A stretch of 64,000 bases of DNA from Paenibacillus marchantiae (GCF_028771845.1 NZ_CP118270.1:4402001-4466000), one strand, 5' to 3'. Positions 44,008 through 53,893 are shown, counted from the stretch's first letter. A program made the numbers and translations. The notes: generated by a model from the letters alone, not told the origin.

Positions 44008-44763
44008 ATGATGTTTAATGTTCTTGTTGTTGACGATGAGTGCGTGCAAAGAGAAGGCATTAAGGATTTGATCTCTCACTACGGCTTTCCCTTTCAAGTA
44101 TTGGAAGCCGAGAACGGAAAGAGCGCAGAGCGAATTCTGGTAGAGAACGCGATTGATATCCTCATCACCGACGTCAAAATGCCTCTTATGGACGGACTAG
44201 AGCTTAGCAAACAAGCCAGGAAAACGCAGCAGAATATAAAGATTGTGATCTGCAGCGGTTATGATGAATTTGAATATGCCCGCAGTGCCATTCGACTGGG
44301 TGTGGTTAATTATTTGCTCAAGCCACTGGTTAGGGAAGAGTTTCTACAGGTGATGGAGGATATCACGCAGATCCGTGCTTATGGCGGAGGTCCCGAACCG
44401 GAATCCGTGGAATCGAAGGTCATTCGACAGGTGAAGGATTATGTGAAGGATAACCATCAGAGAGATATTTCATTATCCGAGGCAGCCCACGATGTTTATC
44501 TATCGCCAGGGTATTTGAGCATTTTGTTTAAAAAAGAGACCGGGGAGAACTTCTCGAAATATTTGACCGATTATCGTTTGCGGCGTGCAAGCCATCTGCT
44601 GGCTCATTCGAATATGAAAATCAATGATATTGCAGGGGCCGTTGGCATCGACAATCATTCTTATTTTGCCAAGCTGTTCAGAAACAGGTTTGGCGTCAGT
44701 CCGTTACAGTTCAGAGAGTGCGGGGTGCTTCATGATCGGATGGATCAAGAGCAAATTCAATGA
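44008..44763 (+). CDS. Response regulator, YesN-like (receiver + AraC DNA-binding domain)
   Basis: A 251-residue response regulator. The receiver has VLVVDDE at the start, the phosphorylated Asp in LITDVKMP (about 55), CSGYDEF and LLKPL. A short linker leads to an AraC-type domain (LSEAAHDVYLSPGYLSILFK and INDIAGAVGIDNHSYFAKLF). AAAGGAG precedes ATG-ATG; 44008 or 44011 may be used. The stop overlaps the kinase start by 32 bases. It is shorter than the ~500-residue YesN proteins common in Paenibacillus, as it lacks the large middle domain. It probably controls the GH76/importer operon downstream. Confidence 0.92.
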   Translation: MMFNVLVVDDECVQREGIKDLISHYGFPFQVLEAENGKSAERILVENAIDILITDVKMPLMDGLELSKQARKTQQNIKIVICSGYDEFEYARSAIRLGVVNYLLKPLVREEFLQVMEDITQIRAYGGGPEPESVESKVIRQVKDYVKDNHQRDISLSEAAHDVYLSPGYLSILFKKETGENFSKYLTDYRLRRASHLLAHSNMKINDIAGAVGIDNHSYFAKLFRNRFGVSPLQFRECGVLHDRMDQEQIQ

Positions 44764-46384
44764 TATCAGGTTCCGAAACAAGCTGCTGTTATCCCATTTG
44801 GTGATTGCACTCATTCCGATCCTTCTGCTTGGACTGCTCTCCTTCATACAGTCTTACCGTATTCAAATGAAGGAGTTGCGGAGCGAAGCTGAAGCGAGTC
44901 TGGAGCAGGTGGCTAACATTATGGATTATAAGATTAATCGCTACAATACGCTAAGTGAGTTCATGGTGCTTAACCGGGATTTATCCCAAATATTTACGAA
45001 AGACTACGAAGATAATTATTATAATATGTACCTGGATTTCCGGGACATTCTGGAGCCATTGATCTCGAACATCCGGCTGATGGATGATGATATTGAAGGC
45101 ATTACCTTTTATACATCCGGGGAGTTATTGGGGATCCGCAATAATATTTTGCCAATTGGGGATCTCAAGAGTAAGGCTTGGTATGACGGATTTCGAGGCA
45201 GGCGCTGGATTGTGGATGGGGAGAAGCTTTATCTCGTTCAGGAACTGATCAGCAATCCGAAAGACAGCAATTTTATGGTGATCTCCATTCAGCATGATAG
45301 CATCTTTGCAGATCTGGACAATCTGTCGGAACATGTAGCTGTTCATATTGAGGACGCGAAGCAGCATGTGATATTTCAGGAAAACCACAAGCGTGTTGCT
45401 GTGGCCGCAGGTTCGAAAGTTGGGGAGTCTGGCGATCTAAGTCTTAGCCGCTCACTCGCTAACAACGGCTGGACCATTCACTATAATCTGCTGAATACCA
45501 ATGCGTACGCCAATGCAATGAGTATTTTTCAAATTACGCTGTTTGTCATCATCCTCAGCCTGGTCATTACCTTCCTGCTCATTTATGTCATCTCTAATAA
45601 CTTTACGCAAAGAATTATCCATATCAAGAACAAGGTGGACAAGGTAGAGCGGAACAATCTGGATGTGATTATCCGGAGTTCATCCAGGGATGAATTTGGT
45701 GAGCTGACTAACGGTATCGGTAAAATGCTGACAAGGATCAACAGCCTGATCTCTCAGGTGTATAACGCCGAAATTGCCAAGAAGGAAAGTGAATATAACA
45801 AGTTGATTAGTCAGATCAACCCTCACTTCCTGTACAATACCCTTTCATTTATACGCTGGAGGGCCGAGAAAAAGGCGGATATAGAAACGAGTTATATGGT
45901 ATCTGCATTAGCCCGTTTCTATAGAACAACACTAAACCAGGGGAAGAATATGGCCACCATTGAGGCTGAGGTGCAGCATATTAGAGCGTATCTGGATTTG
46001 CAGCTCATCATGAACGATGGCCGATTTGATGTGGATTACCATATCAATGACGAGGTATTACATACAGAGGTGATTCATTTTATTTTGCAGCCAATTGTGG
46101 AAAATGCCATCAAGCATGGTTTTGTGGAGGCAGATGCGATAGATTATCGCATTCACATTACAGTTAACCGGGTGGGAGAAGGGATTAAACTAACCGTTTG
46201 TGATAACGGTGTTGGCATGACGCCTATGCAGACGGCAGGGTTGTTAACAGGAGAGAACGGCGGATGTGGTGTTCGGAACGTTAATGACCGAATCAAGCTG
46301 TATTATGGTCGGGATTACGGGCTCGTTATTCATAGTGAGCCAGGCAGCGGAACGGAAGTGTCAATCGTCCTTCCTGCCACATGA
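44732..46384 (+). CDS. Sensor histidine kinase, YesM-like
   Basis: A 550-residue membrane kinase of the LytS/YesM family. Two membrane segments (about 18-38 and 265-288) enclose an extracellular sensor domain; a HAMP region follows (FTQRIIHIKNKVDKVERNNL). The His-kinase motif QINPHFLYNT holds the phosphorylated His365, and the ATPase part shows PIVENAIKHG and DNGVGM. The ATG at 44732 lies within the end of the response regulator gene with GGGGTG just before. The signal is probably an extracellular saccharide. Confidence 0.92.
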   Translation: MIGWIKSKFNDIRFRNKLLLSHLVIALIPILLLGLLSFIQSYRIQMKELRSEAEASLEQVANIMDYKINRYNTLSEFMVLNRDLSQIFTKDYEDNYYNMYLDFRDILEPLISNIRLMDDDIEGITFYTSGELLGIRNNILPIGDLKSKAWYDGFRGRRWIVDGEKLYLVQELISNPKDSNFMVISIQHDSIFADLDNLSEHVAVHIEDAKQHVIFQENHKRVAVAAGSKVGESGDLSLSRSLANNGWTIHYNLLNTNAYANAMSIFQITLFVIILSLVITFLLIYVISNNFTQRIIHIKNKVDKVERNNLDVIIRSSSRDEFGELTNGIGKMLTRINSLISQVYNAEIAKKESEYNKLISQINPHFLYNTLSFIRWRAEKKADIETSYMVSALARFYRTTLNQGKNMATIEAEVQHIRAYLDLQLIMNDGRFDVDYHINDEVLHTEVIHFILQPIVENAIKHGFVEADAIDYRIHITVNRVGEGIKLTVCDNGVGMTPMQTAGLLTGENGGCGVRNVNDRIKLYYGRDYGLVIHSEPGSGTEVSIVLPAT

Positions 46385-46422
46385 TTGCGTGTAGTTACAT
46401 TAAAAACATAGCGTTAGTACGG

Positions 46423-46452
46423 AAGCGGTTGCTGTTGCGACCGCTTATTTGT
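46423..46452 (+). terminator. Terminator of the two-component operon
   Basis: A 7-bp AAGCGGT/ACCGCTT stem with a short inner GC/GC pair and a TTATTTG tail. Confidence 0.7.
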
Positions 46453-46547
46453 TACTGTTATAAACTTTTAATACAGAGAAATAAAGTAAATTGGAGGTCA
46501 TAAAAAAAGTGTTACATATCCGAAAAATGTGGCATATACGCCATTTG

Positions 46548-46561
46548 TGAAAACGCATACA
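46548..46561 (+). promoter_or_regulatory. Near-consensus cre site
   Basis: TGAAAACGCATACA matches the CcpA consensus at 13 of 14 positions, 41 bases before the lipoprotein start. Confidence 0.5.
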
Positions 46562-46602
46562 ATTTGGTTATCAAAAGCAAATCAGATAAAGGGGATGACA
46601 GA

Positions 46603-48240
46603 ATGAAGAAGCGCAGTAAGATGGCTACGCTGCTGATCGGAAGCATGATGATAGCTGTAATCAGTGGCTGTACCGGGGGCAATAACGAGAGTGCACAACC
46701 GCAAATTTCACAACAGGACTATGAACCTTATGGTAAATATGAGACACCCGTGGAATTTACGATTGGCCGAAATACCAATCATGTGAACAATCTGCCTGCC
46801 GGCGATACCATTGAAAACAATTTGGCTACACGCTATGTAGAAGACCGGGTGAACGTCAAAGCCAAGGTGGCTTGGGAAACAGATGATATGGATCAGAAGC
46901 TGTCACTCTCGATGACGACAGGTGACCTCCCGGATGTAATGCTTGTCAGCCGCGAAATATTTAATCAACTGGTGGATAACGATCTCATTGCCGACATGAC
47001 AGAGGTTTATGAGAAGACAGCATCCGAGGGTGTTAAAAATATTTATGGTTCCTACGGAGATTTGCTGCTGAATCAGGTAAAGGTGGATGGTAAAATCATG
47101 GGTCTGCCCATGACGAATATCGGAAACCAGCACCAATTGCTGTGGGTCCGGAAGGATTGGGTGGATAAAGTAGGCGCGAAGCTCCCGGAATCCGTCGAGG
47201 ATGTATGGAATCTCGCGAGAATGTTTGTGGAGAAGGACGTTTCGGGAACAGGCAAGACGGTAGGCATGGTCATGGATTCCAATGCGATGAACTTTACGCC
47301 GATCTTTGCTGCACACGGTGCCTTTCCGATGAACTGGATTCAGAAGAACGGTCAGGTTGAATATGGATCTGTTCAGCCTGAAGTGAAGCAAGCGCTGACA
47401 GAGTTGAGTGCCATGTATAAAGAAGGTTTGATTGATAAACAGTTTGCTGTCCGGTCGAGTGAAGAGAAGGAAGCTCTCGTCATCAACGGACAGGCCGGAA
47501 TGGTGTTTAATCCATGGTGGATCGGCTACACCAACTACAAGGATTCCATCAAACAAGATCCTGAAGCAGTCTGGGTTGCCGTATCTGCACCAGTGGATGA
47601 AAATGGCAAGTTCAAGACGATCCGGCAAGATCCGGTGGGCGGTGGTATCGTCGTTGTGAAGAAGGATTTTGCTCATCCTGAAGCGATTATGAAATCAGTC
47701 AATTTAACAACGGATTTCCTGTACTCCTTAACGGAGGACGCAATCAATTACAAGAAAGAGCATGCTGACGAGTTGCTCACCGATGCAAGCCGCTGGAACA
47801 ATGATCCTACCCAGATTCCGATGCAAGTGGATTATGACGATGTGCTGAAGCGGTATTACGATGATCTGATTAAGGCGGATGAGGCCGGAGATGCTTCCGC
47901 TGTTCAGGAAGATCGAATGGTTTCTTTCAAGGCCTATCAGGAATTCAAAGAGAAAGGTAATGCGATCGATGCAAACACCTATGGTGAATATCTCTCCCGG
48001 ATCGAGGGACAGCGTGAGGCGAATAACCCGAATTTGGAAGTGATTCCCGCAGGCTTCTACGGAACAACCGAGACGATGAAGCTGAAGTGGGCGAATCTGC
48101 AGAAGCTCGAAGAGGAAACCATGCTCAAGATCATTATGGGGGAAGCTCCTGTAGATGAATTCGATAAGTTTGTTGACACTTGGAAACGTACGGGTGGTGA
48201 CGAGATTACAGAAGAAGTCAACGAGATGAGCAACAGATAA
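46603..48240 (+). CDS. Sugar ABC transporter substrate-binding lipoprotein (LplA-like)
   Basis: A 545-residue lipoprotein with lipobox ISGC at about residues 20-23. Features such as LPDVMLVSREIFNQL, LPMTNIGNQHQLLWVRKDWV and MVFNPWWIGYTNYKDS are those of the large Paenibacillus oligosaccharide-binding family. AAAGGGGATGA lies before the ATG at 46603. It begins an operon with two permeases and a GH76 enzyme, so its ligand is probably a manno-oligosaccharide released by that enzyme, which is inference. Confidence 0.9.
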   Translation: MKKRSKMATLLIGSMMIAVISGCTGGNNESAQPQISQQDYEPYGKYETPVEFTIGRNTNHVNNLPAGDTIENNLATRYVEDRVNVKAKVAWETDDMDQKLSLSMTTGDLPDVMLVSREIFNQLVDNDLIADMTEVYEKTASEGVKNIYGSYGDLLLNQVKVDGKIMGLPMTNIGNQHQLLWVRKDWVDKVGAKLPESVEDVWNLARMFVEKDVSGTGKTVGMVMDSNAMNFTPIFAAHGAFPMNWIQKNGQVEYGSVQPEVKQALTELSAMYKEGLIDKQFAVRSSEEKEALVINGQAGMVFNPWWIGYTNYKDSIKQDPEAVWVAVSAPVDENGKFKTIRQDPVGGGIVVVKKDFAHPEAIMKSVNLTTDFLYSLTEDAINYKKEHADELLTDASRWNNDPTQIPMQVDYDDVLKRYYDDLIKADEAGDASAVQEDRMVSFKAYQEFKEKGNAIDANTYGEYLSRIEGQREANNPNLEVIPAGFYGTTETMKLKWANLQKLEEETMLKIIMGEAPVDEFDKFVDTWKRTGGDEITEEVNEMSNR

Positions 48241-48260
48241 GGATCGCGTGAGCTTAGGTG

Positions 48261-48296
48261 CGAAAGCCTGATGGTGGACTTCCGCACGGGCTTTCG
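48261..48296 (+). other. Intercistronic hairpin after the binding protein
   Basis: CGAAAGCC/GGCTTTCG (8 bp) encloses a GTGG/CCGC inner stem. There is no T-run, so it more likely protects the upstream binding-protein mRNA from 3' exonucleases than ends transcription. Confidence 0.5.
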
Positions 48297-48343
48297 TCGA
48301 TAAAGCCTGTCCAATTAGGCACATGATGGAGGTGGAAAGGACA

Positions 48344-49294
48344 ATGCCGCAAATGGAAACAACCGTTAATCAAGAGCGGGAAGTGCGTTACCGGAGCAAA
48401 AAGAAACGTAAAACCTTTGACGAAATGACCTATCATTTTATGCTGCTGCCTGGCATGATCATGCTGTTCATTTTCTCAATTGTACCGATGTTCGGGGTCG
48501 TGATGGCATTCCAAAAGTTCATTCCTGCCAAAGGAATATTCGGGTCAAAGTGGGCAGGGCTTTCCAAATTCACATATATGTTTCAACTGCCGGACGCGAA
48601 GCAGATTTTCATTAATACATTGGTTATCGCGGTTGGAAAGATTGCTCTAGGGTTGATTGTACCCATCGTATTCGCTTTGCTGTTAAATGAGGTGCGTCTG
48701 AAAGTATTCAAGAGTACAATTCAAACCATCGTCTATTTGCCGCATTTTATGTCCTGGGTGGTTCTGGGCACCATGCTGACCATGATCTTTTCTTTCGATG
48801 GCATGGTGAATAACTTCCTTGAGTTTCTCGGACTGGAGCGGATTATGTTTCTGGCGAGTAATGACTGGTTTAGGCCGCTGCTCATTGTGACGGATACGTG
48901 GAAGGAATTTGGCTACGGGACGATTGTCTATCTGGCTGCATTAACGGCAATCAACCCTGCATTGTACGAATCTGCCGCAATGGACGGCGCAAGTCGCTGG
49001 AAACAGACGCTGAATATCACGCTGCCGGGTATGTTCCCAACGATTATCCTGCTGGGTACGCTGAGTCTTGGTAATGTACTGAATGCGGGTTTTGATCAGG
49101 TGTTTAACCTGTATAATCCGCTGGTATATGAAACGGGCGATATTATCGATACTTTTGTATACCGTATGGGTCTGATCAACATGCAATATTCATTTGCAAC
49201 AGCGATTGGACTGATGAAATCGGTGATCAGCTTTGTTCTGATCGTGATTTCCTACAGACTGGCTTCGAGGTATGCGGGGTACAGAATTTTCTAG
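48344..49294 (+). CDS. Sugar ABC transporter permease (LplB-like)
   Basis: A 316-residue permease. The EAA loop is LYESAAMDGASRWKQTLNIT followed by LPGM, and FDQVFNLYNPLVYETGDIID is a group landmark. The ATG at 48344 is preceded by GGAGGTGGAAAGG; an in-frame ATG at 48323 lacks a ribosome site. It is separated from the binding protein by 103 bases holding the hairpin. Confidence 0.9.
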   Translation: MPQMETTVNQEREVRYRSKKKRKTFDEMTYHFMLLPGMIMLFIFSIVPMFGVVMAFQKFIPAKGIFGSKWAGLSKFTYMFQLPDAKQIFINTLVIAVGKIALGLIVPIVFALLLNEVRLKVFKSTIQTIVYLPHFMSWVVLGTMLTMIFSFDGMVNNFLEFLGLERIMFLASNDWFRPLLIVTDTWKEFGYGTIVYLAALTAINPALYESAAMDGASRWKQTLNITLPGMFPTIILLGTLSLGNVLNAGFDQVFNLYNPLVYETGDIIDTFVYRMGLINMQYSFATAIGLMKSVISFVLIVISYRLASRYAGYRIF

Positions 49295-49304
49295 GAGGGT
49301 TAGC

Positions 49305-50192
49305 ATGATTCAATCCAAATCGCTCGGCTCCAGGCTATCCCGCCTGTTGATTATGTTTGCGTTAATTCTGATTACGTTCATGTCCTTGGCGCCGATTGTC
49401 AATACCATTATGGTGTCCGTCAGCAGCAGTACAGCTGTTAATGCAGGTCGGGTCTATTTTTTTCCAGTGGAGCTGAATTTCTCATCGTATGGCCAGATTC
49501 TGAATGATACGAAGTTTTGGAAGGCTTTTTTCATCTCGGTCGAGCGGGTGGTGCTGGGGGGAGCAATCAACATGTTTTTGACCATTCTCATGGCCTATCC
49601 GTTGTCACGAAGCGTCACACAATTCAGATCGAGAAACACATATATGTGGATTATTGTGTTTACAATGCTTTTCAGCGGCGGAATCGTTCCATGGTATATG
49701 GTCATCAGCAAGTTGGGGTTAATTAATAGCATTTGGGCGCTGGTTCTGCCGGGGGCAGTTCCTGTCTTTAATGTGATTCTCCTCATGAACTTCTTCAAGG
49801 GAATTCCAAAGGAACTGGAAGAGGCCGCATTTATTGACGGTGCCAGTCCGCTTAAAATTCTGCTCAAAATCTTCATCCCCATTTCCATGCCGAGTCTGGC
49901 AACGATCATGCTGTTTGTTATTGTGGGGCACTGGAACAATTTCTTCGACGGCATCATTCTGATTAACGACAGCTCCAAAATCCCGCTCCAGACCTATCTG
50001 CAGCAGCTCAGTCTCACACGGGATCAGATGCAGAATCTTTCGGTCGAACAGCTGCAGCAGTTCAATAAAATCTCCAATACAACGTTGAATTCTGCCAAAA
50101 TTCTGGTATCCATGATTCCCATTCTGATGATATATCCTTTTCTGCAACGTTATCTAATCCACGGAATCGTACTTGGAGCCGTAAAAGAATAG
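49305..50192 (+). CDS. Sugar ABC transporter permease (YtcP-like)
   Basis: A 295-residue permease with the EAA loop LEEAAFIDGASPLKILLKIF followed by IPISMP and the end GIVLGAVKE. AGGAGGG lies 5 bases before the ATG at 49305, 10 bases after the preceding stop. Near the C-terminus a glutamine-rich insert (LQQLSLTRDQMQNLSVEQLQ) lies between the last segments, as in many YtcP proteins. Confidence 0.92.
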   Translation: MIQSKSLGSRLSRLLIMFALILITFMSLAPIVNTIMVSVSSSTAVNAGRVYFFPVELNFSSYGQILNDTKFWKAFFISVERVVLGGAINMFLTILMAYPLSRSVTQFRSRNTYMWIIVFTMLFSGGIVPWYMVISKLGLINSIWALVLPGAVPVFNVILLMNFFKGIPKELEEAAFIDGASPLKILLKIFIPISMPSLATIMLFVIVGHWNNFFDGIILINDSSKIPLQTYLQQLSLTRDQMQNLSVEQLQQFNKISNTTLNSAKILVSMIPILMIYPFLQRYLIHGIVLGAVKE

Positions 50193-50353
50193 TTCTGGTT
50201 ATCAGCATCATCTGCAGTTCTGCCTGAGAAATATGGAAGGGGGTGAAGGAACACCGTCAGGGACAGGCGTGAACAGAGCTGGAGCAAGGGATTGACACTG
50301 CTTTACGGGTAAAACTGTTAGTTATACGTCGATTGGAGAAGGGAAGGGATCTG

Positions 50354-51502
50354 ATGAGCAAAAGGAAAATGGTTAGCCTCACGCTGGTACTCAGCATTAT
50401 TCTGGTCACCACCATGGGGGCAACAAGCGGTGGCAAGAATCGCTATGCAGATCAGGCGCAGTGGTCGCAAGAGAAGCTGCATGAATACTACTGGAACGAT
50501 GCATCAAAAATGATGAATAATGCTTATCCATCAACACCAGAAGGTGAACAGGCATTGAATTACTGGTGGAAGGCCCATGCGGTCGATGCATTGGTGGACG
50601 GATACGAACGTACAGGAGACAAGGCCTACACTGAGCGTGCAGAAGAACTCGTTCGCAGTATCATTGCACGCAATAGTTCACTTCACAATGAATTCTACGA
50701 TGATATGGAATGGCTCGCGCTCGCCGGGCTTCGTCTGTATGATGCAACAGGCAGTGAAGAGATGAAGGGATACGTAATGGAGTTGTGGGATGACATCAAG
50801 ACCGCCTGGTGGGAAGATGAGCTTGGCGGTATGGCTTGGAAAAAGGATCAGCGTTATAACCGAAATGCATGCTCCAATGGGCCTGCCGCTATCTTGGCTG
50901 CAAGGTTGTATGAACGTTTTGGCGATGAGCGGGATCTGGAATGGGCCAAAAAAATATATGATTGGGAGAAACAACATCTGGTTAATCCGAAAACGGGCCT
51001 GGTAGCGGATGGTTTGGTGCTGAAGGAGGATGGCACACTGGATGTGAATGAAGCATGGATCTTTACGTACAATCAAGGCACGTTTATCGGAGCGGGTGTT
51101 GAACTCTACCGGATAACAGGAAAGAAGACGTATATGAAAGATGCCGAGAAAACCGCAGCTGGTTCTTTGAAGACCTTAACGGATGAGAAGACGGGCATAT
51201 TTAAAGAGGACGGCGACGGGGACGGGGCGTTGTTCAAAGGCATCCTGATCCGCTACATGGTTGAGTTGTATGAAGTCGGGCATAACAAGAGCCTGAAAAA
51301 GGCAGTCTATCGCAATGCCGATGCCTTACTGAAAGGTAGCCGGGACAATGGATTGTTCGGTCAGGCATGGGGTAAAGCAGCCCAGAACCCACTCGACCTT
51401 ACGGCTCAGCTCAGCGGCGTATTTCTGCTGGAAGGAGCTGCTAAGCTGGAAGACGGCAAAGCGGATAAGCCAGGTAAACCGGATAGACCAGTGAAGAAGT
51501 AG
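50354..51502 (+). CDS. Secreted GH76-like enzyme (alpha-1,6-mannanase type)
   Basis: A 382-residue (alpha/alpha)6-barrel protein. A signal peptide is seen (MSKRKMVSLT then a hydrophobic run to about residue 24). The two adjacent catalytic aspartates of GH76 are in FYDDMEWLALAG (Asp116, Asp117), and the substrate-site stretch RNACSNGPAAILAARLY is typical. The C-terminus is a short Lys/Pro/Gly/Asp tail (KADKPGKPDRPVKK). GH76 enzymes cut the alpha-1,6 backbone of fungal or bacterial mannan. GGGAAGGGA lies 5 bases before the ATG; a TTGACA at 50292 may give it its own promoter. It closes the importer operon. Confidence 0.85.
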   Translation: MSKRKMVSLTLVLSIILVTTMGATSGGKNRYADQAQWSQEKLHEYYWNDASKMMNNAYPSTPEGEQALNYWWKAHAVDALVDGYERTGDKAYTERAEELVRSIIARNSSLHNEFYDDMEWLALAGLRLYDATGSEEMKGYVMELWDDIKTAWWEDELGGMAWKKDQRYNRNACSNGPAAILAARLYERFGDERDLEWAKKIYDWEKQHLVNPKTGLVADGLVLKEDGTLDVNEAWIFTYNQGTFIGAGVELYRITGKKTYMKDAEKTAAGSLKTLTDEKTGIFKEDGDGDGALFKGILIRYMVELYEVGHNKSLKKAVYRNADALLKGSRDNGLFGQAWGKAAQNPLDLTAQLSGVFLLEGAAKLEDGKADKPGKPDRPVKK

Positions 51503-51646
51503 CCATTTGAGTGGAAGATAGGTTAATAGGATAGTAATTATTAGAGGTCAGCGCCTGCATGAGTCTTTCCAAGAGAAAGATCATGCGGTGCTGTTATGTT
51601 CCGGTGTCACTGTTAAACGGTAAATCAGCGTGAGGCTTCATTCGAA

Positions 51647-51685
51647 AAAAGCATCGTACCCAATTACTCAGGGTACGATGCTTTT
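51647..51685. terminator. Bidirectional terminator between GH76 and GxGYxYP genes
   Basis: A 15-bp perfect stem AAAAGCATCGTACCC with its complement, 9-base loop, A6 before and T4 after, between convergent genes. Confidence 0.88.
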
Positions 51686-51717
51686 ATGCGTCTGCAAATT
51701 CATTGTAGGTATGGTGA

Positions 51718-53772
51718 TTACTTGCTAGCGGGTAAGTTGTAGCTTTCTCGGATTAGGGAGAAATAGTCATCAGCACGGACAACCTTGAATTCTGTTCCGA
51801 GTTCTTCGGTGATCGCCAGTGCATCGGATGGAGTCGTACTCCATGCAAGCAATCCAAGGGAAACGAACAATGGCGATTTACCATCCCAATTCGCTTTCGC
51901 TTCATTCAGCACCTGTAATCCATCCTGCACGGTACTTATCCCACGAATTGTGGATACGGGCAGGCTATCATCAACGATTTCCACACCATAGTTGTCTTCA
52001 TAGCTGATGAATAAGCCGGGTGCATGATAATCCTGTGCATAAGCCTTGGCTTTAAATGGCGTGAGAGGTACATTCTCGCTGTCTACACGGTTCAACACAT
52101 AAGGAATGGTCATGCCAGTCTTTTTCATATATTTTTCAGTTTGCTGCAAAAATTGCCGGAAGCTTGAGTCGGGCCATGCCTCTGGATAGAAGTATCCTGC
52201 ACCGGATGGTCCTGCGATCAGCAGATCATTCGGGGTTGCGGTGTTCACATAATAATTCAATATTGCTGGTGCACCTTCGTAGAGAAGCGGGCTTGAAGTC
52301 CAGTTAATCGGAACCTTACCCCTGGCCGGATCATCCCACATCACACGCATGCGATGCTGGTTATACTGAAAATTATCGCCTTCCGTAAAGGTATACGTTA
52401 CATAGATTTTGTTCTCCAGCGCAGGTCGCGGAGATTTTTTCACCGGGGTGAGATTCGGTTTTGTCCCCGAGAAAACAGTCAGGTTGCTGAACCAATCCGC
52501 TGCGAGAACATAGACGCCATATCGAGATGCGATCTCAACGGAGCTGAACTCACCTTCGACATCATTGCTAAACCAGCCAAGGTAGGGAGTTCCGGGTTTT
52601 ACATCAGACATGATCTTCTCGAAGAGTGCTTTTTGCTCAGGTATATTGGAATCCAACCAGAATACCATCGCTTTATTAGCGACTGCATAATCCCTTAAAT
52701 ATGCATAGGGCTCCCGTTGCTCAGCCGAGAGAGGGCGGATATTACCCGCGGATACTTTATACTGATTCCACATGTCCACTTCAGCCGTCAGGTTCTGAGT
52801 ACCCGCAGGAGGAGTGAATTCATACACAAAATAATTGCCATTATCGGCGAAACGGTGGCCGCCTTCTCCTTCAGCAACCTTGGAATTCTGTCTGTCATAG
52901 AGGAATTGTTCTTCTTCCGGTGTTCCTGCGATAAAGTTAGCGATCTCTTTTCCATCCGCCTTGACCGTAATCTCATGTACAGCCGGTCCCCAGCCATCCT
53001 GAGTGAAAGCGTCATCAAATCGGAGATATACTGAAGATTTTCCCAAGAGTGAAGAAAGGTCCAGGGAATACGTGTCACGGTTGCTTGCATCTCGAATCTG
53101 TTGTTTTTCCTCCGTTATCGTAACAAAGGATTCAGGCATGCCGGATGGAATGCGAATCGCCGTATCCGGATCAAGTCCAATTAACATCTGGTGGTTCGTT
53201 TTCTTCCACAGATTCTCATACTGCCAGGTATAGGCATCTATCCGACTATTGAATTTACCCCGCAGGTCATCTACAATCTTCAATTTGTAAGGGGCTTTGG
53301 ACAATTTGACTGCTAACTCGGGACTGGCAACCACAGCATTCTTCAGTCCTGCGAGCGTGGTTGCTACGTTAATCGTATCAGGTACTTTGGGATCATATAC
53401 AACCATGCCTTTGACTTCGTTGCGATAAGCAGAGAACACTTCCCAATAATCCTGATGAAGCGTGTAAGGCACCTTGATGTCCTTAAGCCAGGTCAATTTT
53501 CCTTCTTCCTGGGACTCAATCAGATAGATTCGGGGTTGTTCTCTGTTAACGATACCCTGTAATGTTCCCAGCAACAATTTGATGTCACCTGACGCATCAT
53601 AGATGTCGGCTGCATCCAAATGTTTCGGCTTTTTGAAACTTGGCAGTTCACGGTGTTTGGACCCATCAGGTTTGGCTGTCTGTACATTCGTTTCCGTAGC
53701 TGAAGCAGCGCCGGCGGTTAATGAAAAAGCGCATATGAGAGCTAAACAGAGCATCGTGAATCTACGAGCCAT
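51718..53772 (-). CDS. Secreted GxGYxYP-domain protein, putative glycoside hydrolase
   Basis: A 684-residue exported protein with a signal peptide cut after AASA (about residue 25). The naming motif of the GxGYxYP family is present as GAGYFYP (residues 524-530). A ~130-residue stretch around residues 195-335 looks like a beta-sandwich insert (YLRFDDAFTQDGWGPAVHEI). The family is annotated as putative glycoside hydrolase, but its substrate is not established. AAGGAGTGA lies about 8 bases before the ATG at 53772. It is divergent from the GntR/LacI regulator and carries that regulator's probable operator over its -10, so it belongs to the same regulon as the GH38 operon. Confidence 0.85.
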   Translation of the reverse strand: MARRFTMLCLALICAFSLTAGAASATETNVQTAKPDGSKHRELPSFKKPKHLDAADIYDASGDIKLLLGTLQGIVNREQPRIYLIESQEEGKLTWLKDIKVPYTLHQDYWEVFSAYRNEVKGMVVYDPKVPDTINVATTLAGLKNAVVASPELAVKLSKAPYKLKIVDDLRGKFNSRIDAYTWQYENLWKKTNHQMLIGLDPDTAIRIPSGMPESFVTITEEKQQIRDASNRDTYSLDLSSLLGKSSVYLRFDDAFTQDGWGPAVHEITVKADGKEIANFIAGTPEEEQFLYDRQNSKVAEGEGGHRFADNGNYFVYEFTPPAGTQNLTAEVDMWNQYKVSAGNIRPLSAEQREPYAYLRDYAVANKAMVFWLDSNIPEQKALFEKIMSDVKPGTPYLGWFSNDVEGEFSSVEIASRYGVYVLAADWFSNLTVFSGTKPNLTPVKKSPRPALENKIYVTYTFTEGDNFQYNQHRMRVMWDDPARGKVPINWTSSPLLYEGAPAILNYYVNTATPNDLLIAGPSGAGYFYPEAWPDSSFRQFLQQTEKYMKKTGMTIPYVLNRVDSENVPLTPFKAKAYAQDYHAPGLFISYEDNYGVEIVDDSLPVSTIRGISTVQDGLQVLNEAKANWDGKSPLFVSLGLLAWSTTPSDALAITEELGTEFKVVRADDYFSLIRESYNLPASK

Positions 53773-53873
53773 GGCGAATTCACTCCTTGTTATAGTCAAG
53801 AATTAGAGTATGTGCCCGTAATACCCACCCTCCTCTTGTGGCCAAAAGCCAATCCACACATCTCTATCCAACA

Positions 53874-53893
53874 CATATTAAATATATTCATAT
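53874..53893. promoter_or_regulatory. Operator-like 20-mer, copy 1
   Basis: CATATTAAATATATTCATAT is identical at 19 of 20 bases to the copy at 55294-55313. It overlaps the -10 and spacer of the GxGYxYP gene promoter, as expected of a repressor site. The core TAAATATATTCA is one mismatch from a perfect palindrome. Confidence 0.7.

Noticed and set aside
44624..44731. Upstream extension of the histidine kinase frame
   Set aside because: It lies within the DNA-binding domain of the response regulator; the ATG at 44732 gives a normal membrane segment at the N-terminus.
46903..47676. 257-codon open frame on the minus strand inside a lipoprotein gene
   Set aside because: It lies antisense to a clear binding-protein gene, has no ribosome site and no recognisable protein features; it is a shadow of the codon use of the real gene.
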